DNA of 64,000 bases from Kangiella spongicola (lineage in GTDB: Bacteria > Pseudomonadota > Gammaproteobacteria > Enterobacterales > Kangiellaceae). Made by a program: the position numbers and the translations under genes. Under the pieces are notes generated by a model. It had not been told where the DNA came from. It did no database searches and was given only the letters and a program-made list of their open reading frames with translations. The stretch's first letter is position 1. The number at the start of each line of letters is the position of its first letter. Of the stretch, positions 55,503 through 63,651 are shown piece by piece. The stretch lies in the NCBI RefSeq assembly GCF_003194565.2, contig NZ_QICH01000001.1:124001-188000 (forward strand), in the 5' to 3' direction.

Positions 55503-56488
55503 GCGGTCTCCTCACTATTTTTGCCAATGCGTCGTGCAAAGGTTAAAAAGATTAGAATCATGGCGGTGGCTACGGTAATCCCAACGCCGAGCTCGATAAT
55601 AATAATTCCAACGTGTTGCCCAGTAATATCGTTTTCCGCAAGCACACTATAATTCAAGAAGTTACCGCCGTTTAACATGCTCACGACACCAACCGAGCCG
55701 TAAATTAACACGCCTAACGCCGCCAAGATTTTAGTCACCGGCATCGACACCGCTTTGCGCGCTTGCTCTACGCCGAACAACATGGCGTATAAAATAATAC
55801 TCGATGCAAAGATTACGCCTGCTTGGAAACCACCTCCAGGGCTGTATTCGCCATGGAACTGGACGTATAAAGCAAACAGCATGATGGCCGGAATAAGAAT
55901 CTTACTAACAATTCGCAAAACCTTGTGCTGGAACATAGGTGCCGGTCGATTACCAAGCTCGCTGCCCTTACGCGAAAACTCGAGCAAACCAAGCACACCA
56001 ATGAGTGCCGTAAAGACCACCACAACTTCACCAAAAGTATCGAAGCCACGATAACTGGCCAAAACCGAAGTCACGATATTCGGAATATCGATATCTTCGC
56101 CAGACTGCATGATGTAATAAGGCGCCACATGAACTTGCGCAGGAGCGGTATCAGCACCAAAAGCTGGCATATCCACTGTGCCAAAAATAAGCATGATGCC
56201 AGTTATTACTACCACGATTAGCGCTATTTTAGGATGGTATCGTTTCTCATTTTCATAGCGCCCAGTCATGGTGATAGTGGTTAGCATAAGGATGGTAGAA
56301 ATACCCGCACCAACTGCCGCCTCAGTAAAGGCTACATCGACTGCGTCCATCAATACAAAGAAAGCTGCTGATAATAAACTGTAAATCCCCGTGAACATCA
56401 CTGAGGCGAACAAGTCCTTAGCAAACGCTAGGGACAGAGCAGTAATCGCTAAAAACGCCAACAGGATGACATTAATTAAAATCTCTAT
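55499..56488 (-). CDS. mrpB: MrpB/MnhB subunit with N-terminal MrpA-C-terminal-like (DUF4040/MbhD) domain
   Basis: Membrane subunit combining two modules. The N-terminal part (about residues 1-85: AFAKDLFASVMFTGIYSLLS, DAVDVAFTEAAVGAGISTI) equals the DUF4040 tail of MrpA. The C-terminal MnhB domain follows an extra segment (FHGEYSPGGGFQAGVIFA, GQHVGIIIIELGVG). The frame extends upstream through IEILINVILLAF-like residues, matching MbhD N-termini, but no ATG is there. A good AAGGAG, 7 nt before ATA at 56488, makes AUA initiation the likeliest. The first standard start, TTG at 56461, would cut the first helix. Confidence 0.85.
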   Translation of the reverse strand: MEILINVILLAFLAITALSLAFAKDLFASVMFTGIYSLLSAAFFVLMDAVDVAFTEAAVGAGISTILMLTTITMTGRYENEKRYHPKIALIVVVITGIMLIFGTVDMPAFGADTAPAQVHVAPYYIMQSGEDIDIPNIVTSVLASYRGFDTFGEVVVVFTALIGVLGLLEFSRKGSELGNRPAPMFQHKVLRIVSKILIPAIMLFALYVQFHGEYSPGGGFQAGVIFASSIILYAMLFGVEQARKAVSMPVTKILAALGVLIYGSVGVVSMLNGGNFLNYSVLAENDITGQHVGIIIIELGVGITVATAMILIFLTFARRIGKNSEETA

Positions 56489-56492
56489 GACT

Positions 56493-56876
56493 CTACTCCT
56501 TATTCTTAGTGTCTTCGGACTTCACAGGACCGAAACTACGTAAAACATCTTCGTCCTGTTCCTCTTGATTGCTTCCTAGCTTAGGACGCAGCCCACCGTG
56601 TAACGCGGCTTTCGCAAGCGCGTGGCTTGCCGTTGGGCTGGTCAATAAAATAAATAACACGATCAAAATTAACTTGACCAAAACGGTATATTCACCGTCA
56701 AGTTGTAGCATTAGTCCCACTAGAATTAAGCTACCACCTAATGTATCGGTCACACTTGCAGCATGCATACGGCTAAAGAAATCAGGGAAACGGTGCATAC
56801 CAATAGCACCCGACACGCAAATAAAGCCACCTAGAATAAGCAGTGCCCAGCTTAGGCCATCAATAAAGATACTCAT
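56493..56876 (-). CDS. mrpG: Na+/H+ antiporter subunit MrpG/MnhG
   Basis: A three-helix subunit of 127 residues. The family motif GAIGMHRFPDFFSRMHAASVTDTLG is present across two short stretches (GMHRFPDFFSRMHAA; VTDTLGGSLIL), then FILLTSPTASHALAKAA. A hydrophilic tail (residues about 97-127) ends in NKE followed by TAG. AAGGAG within those last codons serves as ribosome-binding site of the next gene. It overlaps mrpF by four bases. Confidence 0.93.
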   Translation of the reverse strand: MSIFIDGLSWALLILGGFICVSGAIGMHRFPDFFSRMHAASVTDTLGGSLILVGLMLQLDGEYTVLVKLILIVLFILLTSPTASHALAKAALHGGLRPKLGSNQEEQDEDVLRSFGPVKSEDTKNKE

Positions 56877-57145
56877 TCTTTGGCCTCGCTAGCGTCGGCA
56901 TGTTTGTATTCGAAAAAGCGCAACACGGCAATAATCGCGATAAAGTTAATCAGCGCATATACCAAAGCGATATCGAGAAACTCTGGCCGGCCCATTAAGA
57001 AGCCCAAAACAGCAATAAACAACACGGTTTTAGTGCCGAAAACATTGACCGACAAGATACGGTCATACAGTGTTGGCCCCATAAAAGCCCGCACTAAAGC
57101 AAGCGCCATGGCAACCAAAATAGCTATAGCAGCGGCAAGAAACAT
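56873..57145 (-). CDS. mrpF: Na+/H+ antiporter subunit MrpF/MnhF
   Basis: A three-helix membrane subunit of 90 residues with ALVRAFMGPTLYDRILSVNVFGT, given here in part as GPTLYDRILSVNVFGTKTV, which is diagnostic of MrpF. The second and third helices (LFIAVLGFLMG and IALVYALINFIAIIAVLRF) follow. It overlaps mrpE by one base (57145) and mrpG by four. Confidence 0.93.
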   Translation of the reverse strand: MFLAAAIAILVAMALALVRAFMGPTLYDRILSVNVFGTKTVLFIAVLGFLMGRPEFLDIALVYALINFIAIIAVLRFFEYKHADASEAKE

Positions 57146-57633
57146 TATTCCTCCAAGCGCGAAACACGGCGATCCATGTCACCGGTCATTAAATAGCGAA
57201 TAGCATTATTCGAAAGGGCGTAAACAATCATGGTGTCATCTTCAACATCCAGCGTCGTTGTCCCTGGCGTCAAGGTGATTGAGTTTGCGTAGATCGCTTG
57301 CCCCATTTCTGTTTTCTGACTGATCGGAATTCGAGCAACCACAGGGTTAATTGAACTTGGGCCTTTCCAGATACGCTTTATCACCGTGATGTTTGATTTG
57401 ACCAAGGTTTTTAAAAGCCATAACCAATAGACAACAATGCGGCGGCTAACATGGAGAGGTTGAGACTCTTCATCAATGATGCCTAAACGGTGTGACATGA
57501 AAACGACAAAGATGACGGATACAACTCCCAAGGACAGCAGTAGGCCGTTGAAGAAACCTGAGTTGCCAAGCCAAATAAGTGACAACACAACAATTAGGCT
57601 GACGATGTAACGAATACTGTTATTTTTTTTCAT
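57145..57633 (-). CDS. mrpE: Na+/H+ antiporter subunit MrpE/MnhE
   Basis: First gene of the operon, 162 residues. Two or three N-terminal helices (YIVSLIVVLSLIWLGNSGFF; LLSLGVVSVIFVVFMSH) precede a cytoplasmic domain with NPVVARIPI, the family signature ANSITLTPGTTTLDVEDD, and a C-terminal YALSNN. MrpE supports assembly or activity of Mrp antiporters. The promoter must lie in the 399-bp region upstream, but I could not place it with confidence. Confidence 0.92.
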   Translation of the reverse strand: MKKNNSIRYIVSLIVVLSLIWLGNSGFFNGLLLSLGVVSVIFVVFMSHRLGIIDEESQPLHVSRRIVVYWLWLLKTLVKSNITVIKRIWKGPSSINPVVARIPISQKTEMGQAIYANSITLTPGTTTLDVEDDTMIVYALSNNAIRYLMTGDMDRRVSRLEE

Positions 57634-58032
57634 CTAACTTCAACACACCTTATCTGAAAACCAAACAAGCCCCGAGAAGCAGTGGAGCAATCACTAGCAA
57701 ACATTGCAACAATCGCAATAAAGCCAAAAGATTGTAGCAACCCCCAAAATACCCTGCAAGCATCCCCCTGAGCACTTATTGAGCAAAACTGATTCGCCAA
57801 TAACTACATAAATAAGCTGTTAGTAAAGCAGAATTTTTCGACTTTATTTCAACTTTTCGAGTCGTATAACCTAAAACCTACCAAAATCTCGATCACTTTT
57901 TGCTCGCCCGACAATCGCCAATAACCCCTTAAATTTGTACGCTTTTTATACAAAAAAGCATTTCAAACAGAGTAACATTACCGTTTTGGCATACTTTTTT
58001 TGCAACAACCTATTAGCTGAGCTAATGCAATT
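57634..58032. other. AT-rich intergenic stretch upstream of the Mrp operon
   Basis: 399 bp with no convincing gene. It must hold the Mrp promoter on the minus strand, yet no hexamer pair is close to consensus. Small stems are GCTTTTT / AAAAAGC around ATACA (about 57941-57959) and ATTAGCT / AGCTAAT near the dnaQ end. Neither has a proper T tract for termination. Confidence 0.5.
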
Positions 58033-58722
58033 CTATTCCCAAATCGCTCCCTTAAGACTCTTAAGTTTCTTTTCATGGGCACTGAGTTCTTCCTCGTTCG
58101 CTCTTATCACCTTTAGACTAGGACGGTTTGTTGCAATTTTTCGCACCGGCAACTCCCCTGTTTCAGCACTTGGTGTCGACTGACGACCCAGGGTTAAATT
58201 AGTCTGTCCGCCGGTCATGCGAAGGTAAACATCCGCGAGGATTTCTGAGTCGAGTAAAGCGCCGTGCAGTTCACGGTGACTGTTATCAATCTCATAGCGC
58301 TTACATAAAGCATCAAGACTGTTACGCTGTCCAGGGTGCATCTGGCGCGCCAATACTAAGGTATCGAGCACCGTACAGTAATCGCTCGTTTTACCTTTTG
58401 ACGGGTCCCATAATTTCAGCTCATGATCGATAAAGCCCACATCAAAGGGTGCGTTATGGATCACTAACTCAGCACCATCAATAAATTCCAAAAATTGGGC
58501 TGCGATATCTTGAAATCGCGGTTTATCTTCGAGAAACTCATTGGTAATGCCATGCACTTCTATGGCGCCTTCATCAATCTCACGATCTGGCTTAATGTAT
58601 TGGTGATAATGGTTACCCGTTAACTTACGGTTCACCAGTTCAACGCAACCAATTTCAATGATTCGGTGACCGTCCGATGGCTCTAAACCCGTAGTTTCTG
58701 TATCCAGAACAATTTGTCTCAT
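58033..58722 (-). CDS. dnaQ: DNA polymerase III epsilon subunit (3'-5' proofreading exonuclease)
   Basis: Proofreading exonuclease of the replicative polymerase, 229 residues. ExoI is VLDTETTGLEP with the catalytic Asp and Glu, ExoII is VIHNAPFDVGFI, and ExoIII is SHRELHGALLDSEILADVY, of the DEDDh type. A likely clamp-binding motif QTNLTL follows the exonuclease domain, and the C-terminal tail binds the alpha subunit. It lies 10 nt after rnhA on the same strand; in E. coli dnaQ and rnhA are divergent, so the arrangement differs here. Confidence 0.96.
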   Translation of the reverse strand: MRQIVLDTETTGLEPSDGHRIIEIGCVELVNRKLTGNHYHQYIKPDREIDEGAIEVHGITNEFLEDKPRFQDIAAQFLEFIDGAELVIHNAPFDVGFIDHELKLWDPSKGKTSDYCTVLDTLVLARQMHPGQRNSLDALCKRYEIDNSHRELHGALLDSEILADVYLRMTGGQTNLTLGRQSTPSAETGELPVRKIATNRPSLKVIRANEEELSAHEKKLKSLKGAIWE

Positions 58723-58732
58723 GTTCGCCCTT

Positions 58733-59176
58733 CTATTTTTCGTTTAATACTTTTTCAACGCCTAAATTTGCTAGCTCATCCGCGATTTCATTTTCCGGAT
58801 GGCCACTATGTCCTTTAACCCAGTGCCAATTCACCTGGTGCTTCGAGACCTGCTCATCCAGCTGTTGCCATAAGTCCTTATTCTTAACAGGTTTTTTCGC
58901 AGCGGTTTTCCAGCCTTTGGCTTTCCAACCTTCTAGCCACTGGTTAATGCCGTTTTTAACATACACAGAGTCAGTAGTGAGTTCGACCTTACAACTGCGC
59001 TTTAATGCTTTTAAGGCTTCAATTGCCGCAGTTAATTCCATTCGATTATTGGTGGTTTCAAGCTCCCCACCATAGAGGCGTTTTTCATGGTCGCCATAAC
59101 GCAGTAACGCTCCCCAGCCTCCGGGGCCAGGGTTACCCTTGCACGCACCATCGGTAAAAATTTCTATTGTTTTCAA
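58733..59176 (-). CDS. rnhA: Ribonuclease HI
   Basis: Cytoplasmic endonuclease that removes RNA from RNA:DNA hybrids. The catalytic acids are visible: Asp in [17 protein letters not shown], Glu in [14 protein letters not shown], Asp in [11 protein letters not shown] and Asp in [12 protein letters not shown] basic handle ([19 protein letters not shown]) is present. I choose TTG at 59176 (KTIEIFTDG, 147 residues), because RNase HI normally starts just before EIFTDG and AAAAGG lies upstream, though 11 nt away. The ATG at 59215 would add 13 residues unlike the family and has no ribosome-binding site. Confidence 0.93.
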   Translation of the reverse strand: MKTIEIFTDGACKGNPGPGGWGALLRYGDHEKRLYGGELETTNNRMELTAAIEALKALKRSCKVELTTDSVYVKNGINQWLEGWKAKGWKTAAKKPVKNKDLWQQLDEQVSKHQVNWHWVKGHSGHPENEIADELANLGVEKVLNEK

Positions 59177-59230
59177 ACTGTTGCAAAGCCTTTTATTGTG
59201 TTTAGAATGCAGCATTCTATATGATAATGA

Positions 59231-59920
59231 TTAGATATTCGCCAACTTGCCACCAAGTGCCAGCGCCTCAGCTTCCTCTTCAAGTGGACGCAGAGGTGTC
59301 ATGGTTGAAACTTTCTTTTGTGCTTTGACCATATAAGCGATGGGAGCTGAAAGCCACGCATTAGGCATCGACGATTTCGCCTCAAACTTTTTAAAGCCGC
59401 GCCACCACGGACACCCGACAATTTCGGTTTCAAGTGTTTTGAACCCTAATAAATTTAGCCACTCTTGATAGCGATGTATGCTGATCGAATGGCTTGGAAG
59501 TTCTTTTTTATTACGCGATAAGCGCCCGCGCGCCTTAAGCATCCAAGGATTGTAAGGCGCGTATAATAAAGCATACAAGACGCCTTGTGGCGCCAATGCC
59601 CGATGTACCTCACCAAGCAATACACTTGGATTTTGTGCGTACTCTAAAGCATTGCTTAAGACTACCGTCTGGATAGAGTCGGTCATAATAGGTAACTCAT
59701 CCGGTCTGGCCTCTACCGTATGACACAAGCCGTCACCAAGCCTTACATGATACTCAAAAACATTACTCGGCAGGCTTAAGCTTTGGGTTAAACTGTCAAG
59801 AGTTAGCAAACAACCACCGTGATATTCTTCAAGGTGTTGCTGCAACCATTCTTGCCATAAATACCTCAGACGGTTTCCCGCTGGCATTTTAGCCCAACTC
59901 AACTCAAATAATCGCTCCAT
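59231..59920 (-). CDS. yafS: Class I SAM-dependent methyltransferase, YafS-like
   Basis: A 229-residue methyltransferase-domain protein. In the gloB-yafS-rnhA-dnaQ block of gammaproteobacteria this position is YafS, of unknown substrate. The fold is incomplete: there is no classic GxGxG loop, but VVLSNALEYAQNPSVLLGEVHRALAPQGVLYAL matches motifs post-I to IV of UbiE/COQ5-like enzymes in two stretches. The start (MERLFELSWAKMPAGNRLRY) is divergent from gloB with 110 bp between them. The weak SAM loop (LTLDSLTQSLSLPSN) makes activity uncertain. Confidence 0.8.
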   Translation of the reverse strand: MERLFELSWAKMPAGNRLRYLWQEWLQQHLEEYHGGCLLTLDSLTQSLSLPSNVFEYHVRLGDGLCHTVEARPDELPIMTDSIQTVVLSNALEYAQNPSVLLGEVHRALAPQGVLYALLYAPYNPWMLKARGRLSRNKKELPSHSISIHRYQEWLNLLGFKTLETEIVGCPWWRGFKKFEAKSSMPNAWLSAPIAYMVKAQKKVSTMTPLRPLEEEAEALALGGKLANI

Positions 59921-60030
59921 TGCTACCTGTCTAGTTGCTAGGTGTGGATCTGTCTTGTACAGTATTCAATGCTAACCCGAGTTATGCATCCAAGCAAACA
60001 CAACCTAATTTATTATGAAAGTATAAGTCT

Positions 60031-60801
60031 ATGAAAGTCATCCCATTACCAGCCTTTAATGATAATTACATCTGGGTTATCCACTCCTCGAACTCCAATG
60101 CAGTGGCGGTGGTCGATCCGGGCGATGCAGCACCAGTCATTGACTATATAGAGGAGCATGATCTAACGCTCGAGACGATACTAATCACACATTACCACAA
60201 TGATCATATCGGCGGTGTGCCGACCTTAAAAAACCGCTACCAATGCCGAGTTTATGTATCTCAGCGGGACAATCAGCCTTTTTCCGATCGTAATTTAGTA
60301 GAAGGGGACAAGATTTCCATCCTTAATGATGAATTCCACTTTGGGGTAATAGCGGTGCCAGGTCACACTATGGGGCATATCGCCTACTATGGTCACGATG
60401 CCCTGTTTTGTGGAGATACGCTTTTCAAGGCAGGTTGTGGCCGCATGTTTGAGGGTACTCCAGAAGTATTTATGGAATCACTCGGCAAACTCGCCAAACT
60501 TCCAACAGAAACAAAGGTTTACTGTGCTCACGAGTACACCTTGTCTAACCTCAAGTTTGCTTTGTCGATTGAGCCTGATAATGAAGCAATTAAGCAAGAA
60601 ATCAATAATTCTCAATCACTTAGAGACGAAAACCGTCCAACTGTTCCGTCCACCATAGGCCAAGAACTTCGCTTTAACCCTTTCCTAAGGTGCCATGAAG
60701 ATTCTGTGCAACAAGCAGCGAACCAAGCGACCGGACACAAAACTTTCTCCGATCCTGTGCGAACTTTTGCTACAATTCGGCAACTAAAAGATAATTTTTA
60801 A
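60031..60801 (+). CDS. gloB: Hydroxyacylglutathione hydrolase (glyoxalase II)
   Basis: Metallo-beta-lactamase-fold enzyme that hydrolyses S-lactoylglutathione to lactate and glutathione, completing methylglyoxal detoxification. In the 256-residue protein the binuclear metal site THYHNDHIGG is followed by PGHTMGHIAYYG, FCGDTLFKAGCGRMFEGTP and YCAHEYTLSNLKFA. The C-terminal glutathione-binding part (RDENRPTVPSTIGQELRFNPF, in two stretches) is intact. The length equals typical GloB. It is followed 14 nt later by mltD, as in E. coli and many relatives in reverse orientation. Confidence 0.97.
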   Translation: MKVIPLPAFNDNYIWVIHSSNSNAVAVVDPGDAAPVIDYIEEHDLTLETILITHYHNDHIGGVPTLKNRYQCRVYVSQRDNQPFSDRNLVEGDKISILNDEFHFGVIAVPGHTMGHIAYYGHDALFCGDTLFKAGCGRMFEGTPEVFMESLGKLAKLPTETKVYCAHEYTLSNLKFALSIEPDNEAIKQEINNSQSLRDENRPTVPSTIGQELRFNPFLRCHEDSVQQAANQATGHKTFSDPVRTFATIRQLKDNF

Positions 60802-60815
60802 ACACAAAAATCATT

Positions 60816-62357
60816 ATGAAGCGCATTGCTATTTTGTCTCTACTGGTACTAAGTGCTTGTAGTACTTTAGAAAAAAACACAAACTCACCGTCCACGGAAG
60901 GGGCCACAGCAAAAACTAACCAGCCGTTACCCGCGCCTGGTTTAGAGCAGGACGAGCTGTCTCCTGAGGTTGAGTTGATTACTAAAGACTTAAAACCAGT
61001 CCTGCCAGTGAATTTGTGGGATGAAATTGCTAAACAGCAAACATTGACACATATCAGTAACGCTCGGGTTGAATCACAACAAAAACGCTTTTTGCGCCAC
61101 AAGCATCATCTTGTCGAACGCGCCAACAAAGCTGCGCCTTATCTTTATTACATCATTTCTGAGCTTGAAAAACGTGAAATGCCTGTAGAATTAGCCTTCA
61201 CACCGATGGTAGAGAGCAATTTCGACCCATTAGCCCATTCAGTCGTGCAAGCAGCCGGCTTATGGCAGTTTATGCCTAGAACCGCTCGTGGCTTTGGTTT
61301 AACCATCGACCAATGGTATGACGGTCGCCGTGACGTGGTAGCCTCGACACAAGCCGCTCTAGATTATTATGAATACTTAAACAAAATGTTTGATGGTGAC
61401 TGGTTACTAACGGTCGCCGCTTACAATGTGGGTCAGGGTAACGTTTTAAAAGCTATTAAGCGTAATAAACGTAAAGGCCTACCAACAGACTACTGGTCAT
61501 TGAAGCTACCAAGAGAAACCATGCGCCACGTTCCAAAGTGGATTGCCCTTTCAAACATTTTCCTCAACGCCAAAGACTTCGAGGTAGAGCTCCCTTTCAT
61601 CGAAAATACACCAGCATTCAAGCAGGTTGCGATCGAAGCACCGGCTAACCTAATGCAGCTGGCTAAAATTGCTAACATAGATAAAAATGTTTTCTATCGC
61701 CTCAATCCAGCTTACAACAAATTATTTATTCCCGAAGAACATGGTCAAGCACAGATTTTAGTACCGACGAAAAATGTACAACTGTTCCAAAAAGGCATTA
61801 TGGACATAGAGCCAGGCAAAGAGCTTGGACTATTAACCTATACGGTTAAATCTGGTGACAACTTGAGTGTAATTGCTAAGAAAAATAACACCAGTGTGTC
61901 GACATTAAAAAACCTCAATAAGCTCAAGTCTGACTTTTTAAAAGTGGGACAGGTATTAAAAATGCCTGGGTTTGCTGATGCTTCCGAACATGAACTAAAC
62001 TTTATGGCGACCTTGGACAAGAACCGTCAACGTCGTCGCTATCAGACCTACCGCGTTAAAAGTGGGGATAGCTTATGGAGTATTGGTAAGCGCTTTGGAG
62101 TAACGTCAACTCAGGTTGCTCGTTGGAATAACATGAACAAAAACAGTACTTTACGAATCGGTCAGCGGCTAAAAGTTTGGCCTAAACGTTACTCCCAGTT
62201 TGCCTCGGCTAAAACCTCATACAAAGTCAGAAGTGGTGATTCACTTTCAGCAATCGCCCGAAAGTTTAACGTTAAAATTAGTGACTTAACGAAATGGAAC
62301 CAACTGAGTAAAAGAAGCATTATTCGCCCAGGACAAACCTTAACTATTTTTCGCTAA
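60816..62357 (+). CDS. mltD: Membrane-bound lytic murein transglycosylase D (MltD)
   Basis: Lipoprotein transglycosylase that cleaves peptidoglycan in the periplasm. The 513-residue protein has a lipobox LSACS (Cys15), an SLT domain (about residues 100-240: ELAFTPMVESNFDPLAHS with the catalytic Glu, AAGLWQFMPRTARGFGL) and a middle region. Three C-terminal LysM repeats bind peptidoglycan: YTVKSGDNLSVIAKKNN, YRVKSGDSLWSIGKRFG and YKVRSGDSLSAIARKFN (E. coli MltD has two). It is 14 nt after gloB and ends with a strong terminator. Confidence 0.96.
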   Translation: MKRIAILSLLVLSACSTLEKNTNSPSTEGATAKTNQPLPAPGLEQDELSPEVELITKDLKPVLPVNLWDEIAKQQTLTHISNARVESQQKRFLRHKHHLVERANKAAPYLYYIISELEKREMPVELAFTPMVESNFDPLAHSVVQAAGLWQFMPRTARGFGLTIDQWYDGRRDVVASTQAALDYYEYLNKMFDGDWLLTVAAYNVGQGNVLKAIKRNKRKGLPTDYWSLKLPRETMRHVPKWIALSNIFLNAKDFEVELPFIENTPAFKQVAIEAPANLMQLAKIANIDKNVFYRLNPAYNKLFIPEEHGQAQILVPTKNVQLFQKGIMDIEPGKELGLLTYTVKSGDNLSVIAKKNNTSVSTLKNLNKLKSDFLKVGQVLKMPGFADASEHELNFMATLDKNRQRRRYQTYRVKSGDSLWSIGKRFGVTSTQVARWNNMNKNSTLRIGQRLKVWPKRYSQFASAKTSYKVRSGDSLSAIARKFNVKISDLTKWNQLSKRSIIRPGQTLTIFR

Positions 62358-62384
62358 GCTTTCTAACATATAACAATTAACAAT

Positions 62385-62410
62385 AAAAAAGGGCCCGAAG
62401 GCCCTTTTTT
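62385..62410. terminator. Bidirectional terminator mltD / ABC permease
   Basis: An 11-bp stem AAAAAAGGGCC / GGCCCTTTTTT with loop CGAA; on the minus strand the loop reads TTCG. T runs of six on both strands. Confidence 0.92.
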
Positions 62411-62453
62411 ATTTCCGTGTATTTAACTAATAAAGCACAGCTGAGTACAAAGC

Positions 62454-63650
62454 TTAGCTTCTGAATAACACCTTCTCTTTCTTAAAGAACTGAGTTGTGA
62501 AATACAATAAAGCTCCAGCAATAACTACTGTTGACGCTAATAAAACCATAATCATGCTGTAATCTACTGTACCTTTCACCAAATCCTTCATTGCTAAAGC
62601 AACGTTGGTGATAGGAATCATTGCAGTCTTAACGTTTAGCTCCATACCTGGGACAAAAGCCACGATGACAGGCATAAAACCAAGCATAAATATTGGCGAC
62701 ATGTAAGCTTGCGCTTCTTTCATGTTTTTAGCGTAAATCGAAGCGCTCAACATGATCGATGCAAAAATACTGGTAAGCGGTACTAACAATACTGCGACAA
62801 GTAGCAGATCGAGTCCCGAGATATTCGACAGGAAGTCCAGCCCACTCATTTTGCCACCCATGGTGAAAATCCAGGTCCACACAAAATAACTGAGCAGTGT
62901 CACAATGACCGTGAAGAAGCTCGCTGTAAAAATCACACCAAACTTAGCTAAAACAATCTTGCCTTTGGTCATTGGTGTAAGTAACAAGGTCTCTAAAGTA
63001 CCGCGTTCTTTTTCACCAACACCAAGCTCTAGCGCAGGATACATAGCTCCAGATACTGCTAAAGCTATAAGAATGTATGCGATTAGTGGGCCGGCAAACT
63101 CACCAATTCTCTCACGCTCCGACGCGAAGTTTTTATTTTCTACTGCAATAGGCTTGTTGAACGCTTTAACATTGTCGGTCGTTAAATTAAATCGTTCACC
63201 TAATGCTAATCGCTCAGTATTGTTATAGGCTTCAATAATATCTTTGACCCTTTTATTAGAGATATTATCGAGCTTAGAAGCCCCTTTATAATACAGGTTT
63301 ATGAGCTCTTGCTTACGACTTTGTGAAGGCATTGCAGAGTCTTCTGGCACTTCTATGATGAAGTCGACCTTATCGTTCAAAATTTCTGCTTTGTAGTCGC
63401 TAGACTCTAGCTCTACTTTTTTGAAGTGCTTTTCTGCTGTAAATAGGTCAGGTAAACCCTCGAAAGTATTGCCATTAACAAAAGCTATCTTAAGCTCTTT
63501 AATTTCTGCCTCTTGCGTTTTACTTTGGGTAAATTTCCCTACACCAAAAAACAACACTGGGAAAATTATCGTTGGCAACAGAATCGAAAAAATTAACGTT
63601 TTCTTATCGCGCAAGATTTCTAGTAATTCTTTTTTATAAACTAACCACAT
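62454..63650 (-). CDS. ABC-2 type exporter permease (NatB-like)
   Basis: Membrane subunit of a NatAB-type exporter; NatB in Bacillus pumps out Na+. In the 398-residue protein the first helix (IFSILLPTIIFPVLFFGVG) is followed by a long extracytoplasmic domain (about residues 45-175). Five further helices include the conserved ABC-2 motif GVGEKERGTLETLLLTPM and FGVIFTASFFTVIVTLL. It begins 1 nt after the stop of the ATPase gene. Such pairs also export antibiotics or lipids, so the substrate is unproved. Confidence 0.88.
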   Translation of the reverse strand: MWLVYKKELLEILRDKKTLIFSILLPTIIFPVLFFGVGKFTQSKTQEAEIKELKIAFVNGNTFEGLPDLFTAEKHFKKVELESSDYKAEILNDKVDFIIEVPEDSAMPSQSRKQELINLYYKGASKLDNISNKRVKDIIEAYNNTERLALGERFNLTTDNVKAFNKPIAVENKNFASERERIGEFAGPLIAYILIALAVSGAMYPALELGVGEKERGTLETLLLTPMTKGKIVLAKFGVIFTASFFTVIVTLLSYFVWTWIFTMGGKMSGLDFLSNISGLDLLLVAVLLVPLTSIFASIMLSASIYAKNMKEAQAYMSPIFMLGFMPVIVAFVPGMELNVKTAMIPITNVALAMKDLVKGTVDYSMIMVLLASTVVIAGALLYFTTQFFKKEKVLFRS

Positions 63651-63651
63651 T

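Noticed and set aside
50097..57633. Membrane-bound hydrogenase or DIC-uptake (DabAB) complex
   Set aside because: No hydrogenase subunits or DabA-like gene are present; MrpE, F, G, B and C show an Mrp antiporter.
57935..58183. Plus-strand frame of 82 codons running into dnaQ
   Set aside because: It is mostly the reverse of the dnaQ 3' end, has low-complexity hydrophobic residues, and no ribosome-binding site; a shadow of the real gene.
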